DNA from: Liolophura sinensis
Taxonomy: Eukaryota; Mollusca; Polyplacophora; Chitonida; Chitonidae
DNA: 64,000 nucleotides
Direction: 5' to 3'
Assembly: GCF_032854445.1 (NCBI RefSeq)
Contig: NC_088295.1
Span: 42,519,385-42,583,384 of the forward strand
Position numbers and translations under genes: made by a program. Positions 21,031 through 34,267 of this stretch are shown here, in pieces; position 1 is the stretch's first letter, and the number at the start of each line of letters is the position of its first letter. The notes under the pieces were generated by a model. That model did no database searches. It was not told where the DNA came from and was given only the letters and a program-made list of their open reading frames with translations.

Positions 21031-24000
21031 CTGGAAGAAAAATGAAAAAAATTCATTAGTTTGTACAACATATATGCACTCGTTATGCTCATTTAAGTTC
21101 AATCAACTGTTTAATGAGGTTGTCCACAGTGCACAATCCTGCCACACTGCAGGAGTTGATAATTCAATAATACGAGTGCAGTGTCCCTCGAAAATAATGC
21201 ATATCTGTCACAGAGTATAAGTCGCATACCTCAGCTTCAAATAGTATTCATTCCATTGCTAAAGAACAGTCACTTACACCTTCTGCAGATCTGAGGAACG
21301 TAATTTTTGTGCATGACAAACCCTGCATGTCTGACAGAGGCCATGCCTCCTGAAAAAAGTTGCCAAGTCATCACTGCCTAATTTGGAAATTGCACACATA
21401 ATGTTTTGATACTTGACATTGTATTTCTTTGGGTCCTAAGCAATACACCCAACGCATGAAGTCGTTCGCATGAAAGGTTGTGGGAAAAAAATGAAAAACA
21501 GACATACAGAAATTCCTTCCTTTATAAGTTACATGTAAATGGTGTACTTGGAATAACTTAGTGAAAAGATCAGCTTATAACTGTTTCTCTTGTCACAATA
21601 GAAAGTTCTCAAAAGTGCTCCTTATCTGTGCTGTGCATAACCAGTACTGGAGATGTAGGTCAATACAGGAAACATAGCTACACGTCTGTGGCCATTAGCA
21701 GCTTGTGGTCATAGACATAAACAACATCGCAGGGAAAAAGACATAAAATGTCATTCAAGGCATTAGGAGTAAGATTACAATGTGTTAATCCTTACTTTGA
21801 GGACAGTAATGGAAATCATCAAGCCATGACGAACAAAGACATTACAGTGTGTACCACATGTACTTAAAATGCAAAATATACGAACAAATTTATATAACAG
21901 TATACTCAAGAAAAAAAAAAATTACAAAGAAACTTGACTGACAATGGAAAAGTGAAGATCATATCCAAGCAATTTGCATGCAAAATAAAACATGCACATA
22001 TTACATGTGATATTTCTTGTAATTAACAACAACAATACCAATGGCTAAAAGTGTATCTACATGCTGAACATTCACACAAATGTATATACAAGTTTATTAC
22101 AAAGAAACATTTAATCAGATAAAAAAACTTCAAGGAAACTTCACAAAGAAAAATATCCACATTCCACACAGTGATGTACTGTACATGGAAATGTATTGAT
22201 GAAGCTGTTCTGCATCTATTTTTCAAAGGCATTAAACATGTTATTCCAGATTCTTCTTATCAGCTTCATTGTATTAAACTTCTAGGTCTGGCTGACATTC
22301 AAGTGAAAAGGCTAGAAAAAGGACGGTACGAGCTAAGGTCATTTGGGTGACAGCAGCTTGACAAGTACATGTACAGGAATAGAATACCTGATATATGCTT
22401 AAATCTACATCACCCATATCTGTAAAGATGCACCAGAAAAGTTTAGTCCACATCTAGACATGGGTTCAGCATTTACCCTGTTCCTGTTTTCTGCCAGAAC
22501 TTCGTGGGCTTGTCGGCTGTGACTGACTTATGTTATATTGGAAAAATATCAGGATTTAGCCAATTCAGAATTCACCAGATTGCATTCAATAAAAACATAA
22601 GTTCACCTATATTATGGATCAAATAACTCATCCTTCATATGAATAATGATGTTGCTACCCTCTTAACAGTCTATTTTGGGCTTCTGATATGCCCATTTTC
22701 AAGGTTTTTAAACATAATGTTTTTGTTTTTTTTGGACGAGTATTAAACTCCTTAGGGTTTTGAAACCTGGCTAAGAAAATGACCAAAATTAGTGAACAGC
22801 CTTTTAAGAGCCTCAGAAGTTCAAAAGACAAATAATACAAAAAGACTGGGAATTTTGTGCATCAGGTATAAAAAGCTGACATTGGTCTTCAGTCTATGGC
22901 TATTCTAAAGTCAACTCAAAAACTTTGTGGGTCAAACATTACAACACAAAAGAACTGAAAAAAATCGAGAGATTTGACAACCCATCCTGAAGGAAAATGA
23001 GTACGAAGTTTCTCCAGATTTTGACATGAGAAAGTTTGCCATGCCAAAATTTAACCTAAATGAGTCAAAATATTCACGTAGTCTAAACACTATGCCTGAT
23101 GCTTTTTTTGATTATCAGTCTTGAGTTCAAACATACTACTTTAAGAAGAATTTGCAATTTCTAAACAATATTGCCTTTTGCTGATGTACCAAAATTTTGG
23201 TACCAAAAAAAATGAAAAAAAAAAATTTGCTACACCTGTCTATCTAAACACATTGTTAACAGAATTCGTTAAGAAATGAGCTCAGCTTACATGCACTTAA
23301 CCATAAGGAAATTTATTGTCTCCATTTTTCGAGACGTTCACACTACTGGCTATCCTGGCATATCAACAACACAGTTTAACATGTATGCAGCAGTACATTG
23401 GCTGTGGAAGGGGTAGGTACATAACATGTACAGTAACATGCAGGCTAACATACACGTACATGGTCACTCACCTACCTTCATATCAGTGAATCATCTGATA
23501 ACAACCACAAAAACTTAGCTTATGTTTGGTTCAAAACACTGCATACTGGGCCAAATAAGTTTTATTTTTGAATCAATTTATTTATATGATTTATTTGATT
23601 GTTTATTTATGCTATACTCAAGAATATTTCACTTATACAATGTTGGCCAGCACTATGGTGGAGGAACCGGGCAGAGCATGGGGGAAACCCACTACCATCC
23701 GCAGGCTGCTGAGAGACCTTCCCACGTACAGCCAGAGAGGAGGCAGCATAAGATGGACTTAACCTCACAGTGACTGCATTAGTGGGAGGCTCCTGGGTCA
23801 TTGCGCCATGCTGCTGTGCTAACCACAAGGAGGGGGCATGAATCAACGATTTTACAGCTGCTCACATTTATTCATGTTGGCATCAACTATTCTCATTATC
23901 TGTCAAGTGTTTCCGGATAAAATACACATTATTTCGCAAGTACAGGTTTTCTGTAATGTAAGCAAAACTCAACACATGCTTTTCTTTATTGCCTAGTGAA

Positions 24001-27000
24001 TGATGCTTGTTTGTCATGGTCTGTAAAAGCTGCATTGTTGAATTACAGCATTTCTATCCCCCAGTATTGTAATATAGCAGCATTTTAATCTAACTGTGTT
24101 TTTGTAATTCCTTGATTTTGCTATCACATTATCAATCTTGAGACAAAAACGATGTTTAATTACAACAATAAGCATAACAAAAATGCTGTAATTCTGCAAT
24201 CCAGCCCTTACATCCTTACATTCCATGTGACCATGCTGTCTGTTCAGATGTCAAAATGTGTTGTTCCCTTATTTTACAAACACATACATATGTACTTTAT
24301 GTTTCAAATTTTTGGGTGAATACAAAATTAATTAAATAACATTATTTCATTAACAAATAGTAAGGTAGCTATATTTCATGGCATGAAAAGCTATCAAATA
24401 ACAGACTTTCTAGTCTCAACACACCTCATTTAGAGCAGATATCTTTTCCTCCAGCTCTCCAATCCTTCTGTTTTTCTCTTCCAGCAGTTTTTCAAGGCGT
24501 CTATTTTCTTCTTTCAACTGTATTCATAAAATAAAATGAACCCAGATGACAAATGACAGGTACACACACACCCACACATATGTAATGCTTTACTTGGGTA
24601 CTAGTCTCACTCTGATTCCGGTTGATGCCACATGGTTAAGTATTTCTATATGTACTTGTGGATAACCCCTACAGCTTGCTATATGTGTGACAAAGTTCAT
24701 CACCAAGTTTTTTCAACCGATCCAGCAAAAATCTAAATTCTTATCCATAATTTTGCTGATCAGCATTTCATAACACTTAAACAGTCTTCACTTGCAGACA
24801 AAATTTATTAAGATAAAATATAACCTGCAGTGTTCAACAAGTTGCGCTCCATTTTTAACGGGATATGATTCTAATACAGTAACTTTGACCATACCATGTT
24901 CATGTACCTTTATTTCTGTAATGGCTGCATCACTCCTGTCATTTGCATACAGAACCAACCATTTTAAAGCCTTGCCCGACTATAGAAAACTATAATTTAT
25001 AGAAAACTAATTTTTCACTTCAACAATGATCCTATGTTCTAGAATAATATTTTAAAGTACTGAAAGTTACTTTTTCAACACTCACCAAATCTCAATCAAA
25101 CTAAGAATCACTGACTACATAACTCCAATACAATTTATTTATTTGACCGATGCACTTAATAATTTTTCACTTATATTATGACAGCTAGGTTTATGCGTGA
25201 AGGAAACTGGCATGCCTTTAGAGGGTAAATCCCACACCCTTGTCAGGTACATAGATTCTTCGACTTGGCCAGCAGAAACCTCTTGTACAATATTCTACAC
25301 AAACATGAAATTAAGCCAAAAACTCCTCTGAAGAAATTATGTACACGTATGGACCTAATTTTAGGGGGAGGGGAGGGGGGTTTTTGTGCTTATCTTTCTC
25401 TCTACTTCCTCACTCAAATCAATAAGCACCAACAATGTGCCCACACATAGTCAGATGCACACCGCCGCTTAATATCTTATGTATACAGTATAGATGCCAT
25501 GTATATGGCTGACAAGCCTGTTGATTATTACTTTCTAAACAAACATGAGTGCAATGTCCACATACAACAACATACAGTGTAAAGAATACAGCCATTTTTT
25601 GAAATATGTTTGTTGCTTGTAAACCAGTCGACCCCTGAAGAAAAAAGCCAAATCTAAAAAGTTTTTACTGGGGTTTGGTCGAATTTCTGTCTAAATTTTC
25701 TCTCCATGTTAATTTCTTTCAAATTTTTATCTTTTTCATCTGCCAGAATTCAAAAAATAAAATTCTCTGCCCCACCAACCCTCCCCAACACAGAATTTTT
25801 AAGGATGGCCTAGCCCATCAGTGATCGCACTTATATGTATTATCATAACAGCACCTGTTTGCTACAGCCCCCAGAAGGTGCTGGTGCAACATATTTACAG
25901 GGAGAGGTCAATGGAATGTAAACTTAACTGAACACAGCAGATGTGAGAGTCATAAATCAATTAATGTACTGGGTTCGGTCGCTCTTAAGTGTATTAGAGG
26001 TTAAACCTGGTATTAACTTTAGTCTGAACTGAAGTTTCATTAGTTGTGTATTAGGCCAAGGCTGGTAATAAGATTTAAGCCTACCTTAATGCTTAATACT
26101 CTTTTGAACAACCAGTCCCAGGTACCTATCATTTTCTAAAGCTACATGCACTCAAGGAGAGGAAGTAAGATTTGGTGACATCACAGAATGCATACAAGAA
26201 AAAGCCTCCTATGTTACCCTAAAATCCCTGACACACCAAAACAGAATGTGCATCAATTTGCATGAAAATGGATGTGGGCACATGGACCAAATTCAGTTAC
26301 AACTTTACTTCAATGTGTGTTAATCTCAATCCACACATATGTATGCAGTAGGAAGATCTTCCGGCAACCTGCCTATGGACACAGGTTTCCCCGGGCTCTG
26401 CCTGGTTTCCTTCCACCATAATGTCGGCTACTATCATGTCAAGTGAAATATTCTTCAGTATAGCGTAAAACACCAATCAAATGAATAAATAAATATTTAT
26501 GTGGTTTGAGAAGTTCGGATACAGTTTGGATCGGTGACGAGGTGCGTCAACTGGAATACCGATCCATTCAGTAAAATTCAGATGGAGTAGAAAGAATTCC
26601 TCATGGTGTAATATAAATGGGATGTATTGTGGAAGAAATCCTTGCAACACAACTCTTTTGAAACCTTGAACTGAGTACACTGCATTCACAATGATATATT
26701 CATTTGAATGCAATGTGTCAATGGAAAATCTATTCTCACTGAAAGTCAATCAATTTGAATTGATACAAATTCAATACAAAAACACATCTGGTTTGTCAAC
26801 AGCTTTGAATTTCAATACATGGATCCAGTTATCAAACTGGGAATTCCAAGCACTACTAGTGCAAGAGAGATGCCCTAAATGACCATAACTCCCGTCCATG
26901 ACCATTTTTCCTGATTCTCAGAGTTCTACTGATTTTAAAAAACGGTGTTTTGAGGTTTGCTTGGAAAATGGGATGATATTCTATCGCAAAATTGTAAGTT

Positions 27001-30000
27001 TCGGCACCAAATAAAAGATTTTGTGACAATTATTTGCCTCTAAAAATTCACCTTTGTGGGTGAAATCTTAGGTTACTTAGGGTAACACAATTAGCGCCAT
27101 TTCTCACTTGTAATGTAACAAGAGTAACTTACAATTTCCAGCTGAGAAGACTGAGATTCGGCTTGCCGGCTGCTGTATGAACTGCTGCCTTTGGAGTTGT
27201 TCAGGTTTTCCTTTGGTAATTGTACCCTGGTTACACTGGTACCAGTTGATGAAATGTCTCTGTCGCGAAAACGATGGCCAAAGTCTGATTTAAAGGATGT
27301 CTCCGGTTTTCTATCTGGTTGATACCGGCTCAAAACACTGGAATGTCGTGGGCGATTTGTTTCGCTTGTGGGATATGTGGATAAGACAGAGGCGACATAG
27401 GACGTCTTTACTTGAGATTCTCCCCTCACGGAAGTAGCCGCCACCCCGTAGCCAATCTTTGAATAACCAGGAGCCCTGGTAGTGTGTTGAGAGACGGGCA
27501 CTGGTGTTCGTTTGGGATAGGAGACAGGATCCTTTTGGTCAATGAGCACAAGATTACACTCTGACTGGCTAACAGTACTGTCATAATCCTGGTTGTCCTC
27601 TAAGTCAGCTTCTAGGTCAGAGGGGCTGCAACAAAGAAAACTTATCTAAAGAAAACGATAACATCAACATATAAATATACAAGATCAAGTTGAAGATAAA
27701 GTTACTTAAACATCAACATATGATCACACTTTTACTTTCAAAGCTCCCGATGCTACATTTTCAAGTATAAATTTAATAGTCAGTCATGCTGCTGTTATTG
27801 GATTTAATTTGATGTTACATGCCATCTTTCCCAAACAGAGGATAACTGCAGGAATAGTTCTCTTCGTCATGAGTAATAGATTCAAGGTTGTCATCAAGGT
27901 GAAATTTCAGGGGAAAAAAGTTCTGTTTCCACAGGCATCATCAATATTAATACTACATGTATATAAAAGATCTTTCTATATATCATTTTATAGATGTAAG
28001 TGAAAATGTAATGTTCAGTGGTTCAACACACTAATGCCAAATCTGATACAGTGACAGTAAGATCAAGATTTCATGAACATCTGCTTGTCTGATCTGCGAG
28101 AACCACTCAAGAATAAATCAAATTTAAGAAAGTTGTTTACCTTTTATTCCTCCTGGCTGCAAAACTTTTCCTTCCATGACTCTGAAAAACAGAAGGACAT
28201 TTATATAAAAATAGTTTTATTTTTGACATGTACATGTAGCTGTTGAGCTTAACTGTTCTTGAATGGTTTCTCTGTAAATCAAACATATGTTTGTCATATG
28301 TACAGCAATGGAGGCCTTTATTGAATACTGTACATACATTTATTAAACTTGGGTATATTGTAACTTCTCAAACATTTTAGTTGTCTGCATAGAAAGCACT
28401 AAGAAAAACATACACTTGTAATTGAAGCTGCATAGTAAGTCAAAAACCAACCTCTGCAGGTGTTTGTGGATTGTCGGCATCAATGATTTCATTGTATTTG
28501 GTATTTCGGCTGGTTTCCATCACAGGTCTATCCTTGTCTGTATCTTCATCATCTAAGGAGTCTCCAGTACTCTGTAGGTTTAACAGAAGATACAACGTTG
28601 CATGTCTTCCACACAGCTTGATACCACTGTGGTACAACATTGCTTTTCTTCCACACAGCTTGATACCACTGTGGTACAACATTGCATGCCCACCACACAG
28701 CAAGATACCACTGTGGTACAACGTTGCATGCCTTACACACAGCTTGATACCACTGTGGTACAATGTCGCATGTCTTCCACACAGCTTGATACCAATGTGG
28801 TACAACGTTGTATGGCTTCCACACACCAAGATACCACTGTGGTACAACGTTGCATGCCTTCCACACAGCTTGATACCACTGTGGTACAATGTTGCATGCC
28901 TTCCACACAGCTTGATACCACTGTGGTACAACATTGCATGCCTTCCACACAGCTTGATACCACTGTGGTACAACGTTGTGTGGCTTCACTTAACTTATGA
29001 GGAAATGACTGAGTGCTTGGGGTTTAACGGCATCGTACTTAACGATTTTTCAGTCATATGACGACAAAGGAATCTTCAGAGTGCATGTAATGTGCCTCCT
29101 TGTTGCAGGACACTTAACTTTATGCCACTGTGGGATAAAGTCATTGCATAACCCAATGTTCTTCCTGATATCATCCTTATCATGCCAAACAAGGGGGTTG
29201 TTCAACAAACTAAAAAAGGTTTCATGTAAACCTTTGATCATCAACTGAAAACACTGGCAAATTTGTTACAAAAATTCTATCTGGTTCAAAAGAAGTGAAA
29301 CATAAAAAATGACAGTTATTCAAAGGTTAAAGGAAAAAGATCAAAGTTGAGATGGTGGGGAACATTGCTTATTGTGGAAAATTGTGGCCAGGACATTTAC
29401 AACATTTGTACATCTGAAGCTGCTGAAGTAAAAGGTTTGAAAATTCAAGCATGTCCATTATTGTAGGCCTATGTATCACTGTGTGTTTTAACTGCCAATG
29501 CTAAAGGCTGCATGCATGTACATGTTGATGTGAGATATATATGTAATGGATTAAAAGGAGTGCACTTTAGTCTGTGAGTTACAGTACAGAAACTAACTGG
29601 TTTACAGACTCATAAATAAATGATGGCCTTCAGCTTGTACAGTGGAGGCTGAGCACAGAACAAATGCGATGAACGTACACATAGGAAGAGTTGCATTATT
29701 TATGGCAAGTGTGAAGTCAACCATGAAGGAATCATCCATCCAACTGTTCAACTGCATCTATAGGGGCCTATGGATTTACCGATTCTTTCAAGATGGGTTT
29801 GACTCCCCAATCATTCCCCTGCCCCCTATACATAATACATCAGTTTTCCAGGATTAACACGCCAGTGCCATAATAAATTGTAGAGATCTTCATAATAGTG
29901 GTTTGCTTTCAACCGTGAGCTCCAGCATCTACGAACATTATTTTCACTTGTTACACTTAAAAGTATTTAAGATTTTAACATGGGACATCTCTTTACTGTG

Positions 30001-30740
30001 CAAGTACAAGTATCAACTTAGTTGTTTTTAGACCATTGTGGATGGAGTTAATATTTTGATAATGAATCAGCAGGCAGTTAGACTTAGACATGCAAAATGA
30101 CATTAAATTCTTGAGATTGACATTTTCATTGTTGAAAATGGAGTTAAAACTTTCTTTGTGAAGTAAATATGCATACATGTATTATTTTCATAGATTACAC
30201 CAAAAGAATATACAGGGGAAAAAAAACAAGGAAGATTTATAGCTTAAAATGATAACTAACGACAAAAGCAATGATATGCACTTGTACACACCTGGTACTC
30301 AAGGGCAGACAACTATGAATAAACCACCTGCTCTGGAATTTGTGCCCACCTACCTCTGTTGACTGTAAATGGACCACTCCTGTACTTCGCCTTTTCTCTC
30401 GCAGTTTTCGTTTGTCTTTGGGTAATTTGCCCCTCTGTAAGTGATTGGGTCTCGTTCTCTTATCTTTAGGTCGATCTCTGGATGCAAGTGACCTGCCTGT
30501 CGACTCATGATCTCCCACCGCACTACTACCACCCCCGCACCCTTCCCCCTCCCCGGTATCGCCGTTTTGAACGGTGCTGTCTCTGGTATCGTAACTATCC
30601 CCGTTGTCTCTGTCTGTGCGAAGAGCTCCTCTAGCTCTCAACAGCCGGATATTTTTACTCTTGGTTCTGTTCGCGAAGCCGTCATCACCCTCTTCATGGT
30701 CTAAACTTTCCTGGCTCATCGAACTCGATGGCGACGCCAT
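20944..30740 (-). CDS. PAWR: PAWR (PRKC apoptosis WT1 regulator, Par-4) homologue, six exons
   Basis: Pro-apoptotic regulator which in vertebrates binds WT1, atypical PKC and DAPK3 and acts in nucleus and cytoplasm. Exons from 5' to 3' (minus strand): 30740-30354, 28571-28452, 28181-28141, 27625-27133, 24517-24425, 21030-20944. All joins keep phase, giving 406 residues and TAA at 20946-20944. Exon 1 ends KLREKRRSTGVVHLQSTE (112-129), the conserved core of the SAC domain with its nuclear signal and the RRST phosphorylation motif (Thr120 here; PKA site in mammals). Residues 348-406 are a coiled coil: KEENRRLEKLLEEKNRRIGE joined to NEQNDNLKGENSALLRALTR, aligning without gap to the mammalian leucine zipper as I remember it. 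The middle exon (164 codons) is Ser/Thr/Arg-rich and poorly conserved. Longer than human Par-4 (340 aa). Confidence 0.9.
21031..24424 (-). other. PAWR intron 5
   Basis: 3.4 kb AT-rich intron. Apart from a reverse SINE family 1 copy at 23585-23835, I see no coding or structural feature. Confidence 0.7.
23585..23835 (-). repeat. SINE family 1, reverse orientation
   Basis: Tail and core at left (CAAGAATATTTCACTTATAC, CCAGCACTATGGTGGAGGAA). At right, GTGACTGCATTAGTGGGAGG and CTCCTGGGTCATTGCGCCAT lead to a diverged tRNA-like head. Confidence 0.88.
24425..24517 (-). CDS. PAWR: PAWR exon 5 (coiled coil)
   Basis: Acceptor ATGAATACAG, reads LKEENRRLEKLLEEKNRRIG then ELEEKISALNE, donor GAG|GTGTGT, phase 0 at both edges. 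Leucines and isoleucine fall at heptad positions. Confidence 0.88.
25130..25255 (-). repeat. Decayed SINE family 1 fragment, reverse orientation
   Basis: AATTTATTTATTTGACCGAT and TTTTTCACTTATATTATGAC are recognisable remains of tail and core. Confidence 0.55.
26350..26495 (+). repeat. SINE family 1, 3' half
   Basis: GGCAACCTGCCTATGGACAC, CCTTCCACCATAATGTCGGC, GTGAAATATTCTTCAGTATA and an ATGAATAAATAAAT tail. The head is absent. Confidence 0.85.
27133..27625 (-). CDS. PAWR: PAWR exon 4 (Ser/Thr/Arg-rich central region)
   Basis: AG+C completes Ser; reads PSDLEADLEDNQDYDSTVSQ early and RGESQVKTSYVASVLSTYPT and SSYSSRQAESQSSQLEI late. Donor ATT|GTAAGT, phase 0. Low conservation expected; it is assigned by phase and by lying between the two conserved ends. 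Confidence 0.8.
28141..28181 (-). CDS. PAWR: PAWR exon 3 (41-base microexon)
   Basis: Acceptor TTCTGTTTTTCAG, reads SHGRKSFAARRNK, basic. Donor AAAAG|GTAAAC. Phase 0 to 2, consistent with both neighbours. Confidence 0.75.
28452..28571 (-). CDS. PAWR: PAWR exon 2 (acidic)
   Basis: Acceptor TTAAACCTACAG, reads STGDSLDDEDTDKDRPVMET, then SRNTKYNEIIDADNPQTPAE, donor GAG|GTTGGT. A 42-bp tandem array lies just upstream of its acceptor. Confidence 0.8.
28603..28984 (-). repeat. 42-bp tandem array beside PAWR exon 2 (9 copies)
   Basis: Unit CTTCCACACAGCTTGATACC, ACTGTGGTACAACGTTGCAT, G (plus strand), spacing 42 bp from 28621 to 28957. Because 42 is divisible by three, long open frames appear in several frames on both strands. 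Each unit holds the near-palindrome TACCACTGTGGTA. The array ends about 30 bases upstream of the exon 2 acceptor (transcribed sense). Confidence 0.95.
29001..29112 (-). repeat. SINE family 2, 3' part, reverse orientation
   Basis: GTGCTTGGGGTTTAACGGCA, CAGTCATATGACGACAAAGG and GTAATGTGCCTCCTTGTTGC are the complement of the family 2 end. Confidence 0.85.
30354..30740 (-). CDS. PAWR: PAWR exon 1 (start and SAC-domain core)
   Basis: ATG at 30740-30738 begins MASPSSSMSQESLDHEEGDD. The stretch KDKRKLREKRRSTGVVHLQS near the exon end is the most diagnostic part of the gene. Donor CAACAGAG|GTAGGT. No other ATG upstream in frame is needed; the exon gives 129 codons. Confidence 0.9.
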
Positions 30741-33700
30741 GATTGATGTGTCAACCGGGTAGTCGCCTGGTTCAACGGAATTTCACTATAAGTGCCTTGT
30801 CCTGTCGATTAAAACTGATTCCCTGATAATGAAAAACAACAGCTACTTTGCCAGACCACATCGGCTTAAAGAGCACTTCACACACATGATCAGTAGCCTT
30901 CAGAACTTCCTTCCTATGTCGAGTGCCCAAAATTCACCTGAACACAGGCCTACTTCCTCTCGCGGCCTTAAAACAGCCTCGTTCTGGCACACGGTTATAC
31001 CCAAAGAAACTTACAATACCATGACGTCATGTAAGAAACATTACATTATTACCTGTTCCTCTTATTCTTAACTGATTGTAATTGGGATTTCAAAATAATT
31101 TACTGTACACATCCTCAGTGCTCAGCTCACTGACTGCGAATGACACACACTAAATACAGCCGAAGGGTGACATATCCGAGCACGCCACCAAAGGATATGC
31201 ATGGGCAAGCGTTTATAAATAGCCTGCTGACGGAACCACAATGGTGAAGAGGTCAGCCAACATGCCGATCCTTCCGTTATGTTCAATAAAGTTGTTTGGG
31301 TGCCAAGTTCACTTAAAAACACACACACATTCACATATAAATTGCTCTGACACTGATCTACTGGCAGCTAGTTTGTAAATGTCTAAATGTCAAACCCAAA
31401 GAAATACAAAAGAAAAGACTCTGGGCATACCATTCCTTTCTGCACGTTAGGCTTACACGTATACGTATTCTTAAGTTTAATGTTGATGTTTAATCAGTAC
31501 TATACTCTCACACACCTGCTGTTTATACCATAAATGCAAATTTAAATGGTCGTTGTATACCTAGATGTAGGCCTATATACCTGTAGCTCTAAATATATAA
31601 GAATTTATAATCTTTCCTTATAATAACTAAATCTTTAGAGCTTGAAACAAAGTTCTGTTAATTTACATGTATAGTTTTTGTTCTCTGGGCGACAGGACTA
31701 TACCAAAACTCGACATGGCCTGTATAGCTTAAACACTACATATGTTGACATCAAAGCTGTATGTATATATACATATGATAGACCCCTATAGCCCTTTGTA
31801 TATAAATTTCATTCCTGTAACTTGAATGCAACAACGCAGCTGACCTAGAGTATGCAATCAGACTTATGATAGAGGCATGCCACCTATAGAGTAATGTGTG
31901 TTTTTCTCTGTCATGTGCTTAGCAAAGTCACAAGCTGTACATCACATAGGTCCCCACATTTGCGAATGGGTGAACCATGAGGTATAACTAGTTTTTGTTT
32001 AAAGAGAAATAACAGGATTTCCGCCAAGGATAGAAAGTTATAGGTATTTAACAGTGTTTATAAATATCACAGTTGTTTTTACATTGTATGAGATTATGTA
32101 CATTTCTGTGTGACTGGCGATTTATGTGTGTACCGATATATACACGTTGAGTTTTGACTCCCACATTGTTTCATGTACATATATATCCTAAAACTTGAAC
32201 TGTAGTTAATGGTAATATGTCTGATTACTGTACACTAGTGTCTGATGAGGTTTTCGAGTGGGCGCAAGTACGTATGATATACTTTGTTTCAAGAATAAAC
32301 AAAGCTATATCCTCTCTTACTCTCTTACATACACATATAGAATAGACCCTTAAAAAACCTCAGCATTAAGTGCTAAATACAACCAATTTGTGTATGAATG
32401 GTTATTTTGCCAGTTATACAGCAGACATAACCAGGCAATTTTCTACAATTAAAAATTCTCTTTCCGAGGGTCGAGTGTACGAAGTACTGAGAGACAAGGT
32501 TTCTTAACCAAAAATAACGGGTCTGTTACATCCAAGCTTATATAGCATATAACGTATAGCCTACCTGTCATAGTATTCACATGCAAACATATAAATAACA
32601 TTAATCAAAAGTCTGTTAAGACATATACTTTTTAAAAACGTTTCAGACTTATTCTATATGGCTATACCGAGTTTAAGTATGCAGTGATTACAACTATGCA
32701 TTTGCGCTAAATAATGCCCAAGAAATACATGTCTTCTTCTTTTTACAATTCGATCCCTTTACGAGAATAGCTGTGAATTGTACCCATTGAGCGTAAACTA
32801 TATGATTACAGTACATTTTCATCTGTATATAAGGCTGTGTATAGTTTGTTGTTGTTTATATTATAGAAGTAAATTAGAACTAAGCATATGTAGACTCCCT
32901 ACATTCTTATTTCCTAATTTAGTATATATAACTATACAAAATGATTGACGTTTACAAGGGGTTGCAATTTTGTAATTTTGCTTTACCTTCGTACACACGA
33001 GTGCAGTACAGAAAGGAGGCATACATATATACACATCTCTTTTATGGACAGCACAGTTTTGAAAAGTCGCATGGCACGTTACGTATATGTGAACAACGTT
33101 GTATACCGATTATATAAAACACGAACTTATATATAGCGTCCTACAGACACCTCTGTGCATATAAGTTCCGTTGGTCCATGAATTATAGTTATGTCCTAAA
33201 TGTTTTGAAAATGCGGGTCGACCGGTATCGGATTCCATTTAACCTTACACAGGTATTTACCGTAAAATCCAAAAATATATAAAAAGGCGTATATAATTAG
33301 CATACCACCTTCTTTATATCTATACATTACAAATCAGACGTACTTTTTAAGTAACTGCTTGGTTCATATATATTTATATGCTCATGGTTAGCACCTTAAA
33401 TATTTACGTGGGCGTCGTACAATATATACATGCATTTTGTTAAAAAAAAAAAGACAAACAAAGTGGGACAAGGCTTCATGTTTTGCTTTCTTTTCCACTG
33501 ACTGTATACACACACTATATTTATATGTCTTCTATTTTCTTACCACTGTATTTAAACTCTCGATTTTCCTACACCAACCACCGAGAAAGTCCGTTCTGCT
33601 TGCATGAGCTCAGTTATATATATATATACAAACACTGTATGGTTTCAGTCTACCATATATTTATGTCATTGCTATAGGCAGTCTTAGTACATGTACATTT

Positions 33701-34160
33701 GTGCAGCGTGCTGCCGAAGCGTTCCGGGTGATCGGATCCGGTATTTCACACACACTGAAAATAAATCTGAAAGCTTAATGGTAAATATATGGTGCACAGG
33801 ACCTTGTCAAACGTAAATTGTCTCGCATAATGCATACCGAAGTTCTGGAATGGGATTAAAAGTGGCCTGTTTTTATGAGTGCTGTTAAATGTGCGTTAAA
33901 ATAGTTGAACTTGAAAGCCTGTGTTCGAGGCGTGTGAAATTTTAGTATAGATGGGCTCAGAAACCGGATTTCCTTTAGAGAGCACAAATATAGAGAGACC
34001 ACACTGAGCATATATACAGGCGTGCAGGTGCATACTTGTTATTGTTATCCAAAACTCCACAGTGCTATAAAGGCGCATACCGTCATGAGCCATACCTGAA
34101 CAGATTATTTTTATTCAATAACACTGGACTTTGATGATCACACCCATGATCACTGCGTAC
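30741..34160. other. Intergenic, PAWR upstream region
   Basis: The first few hundred bases should hold the PAWR promoter; they are somewhat GC-richer (30741-31030), but I see no clear core motif. The rest is very AT-rich with many TATA-containing stretches and no coding feature I can support. Confidence 0.5.
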
Positions 34161-34199
34161 ATTTTTGCACAACCAAGCCTTTTGCACAACCACCACCAC

Positions 34200-34202
<3 letters not shown>

Positions 34203-34264
<62 letters not shown>
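34203..34264. repeat. (TA)n microsatellite, about 30 repeats
   Basis: Uninterrupted TA dinucleotides preceded by CCACCACCACCAC. Confidence 0.97.

Positions 34265-34267
<3 letters not shown>

Noticed and set aside
28440-29061. Long overlapping open frames on both strands
   Set aside because: They arise because the 42-bp repeat is divisible by three and lacks stops; the real coding part is only PAWR exon 2.
30829-31071. Small plus-strand gene divergent from PAWR
   Set aside because: An 80-codon frame with no recognised motif; could be 5' flank. Not enough to call a gene.
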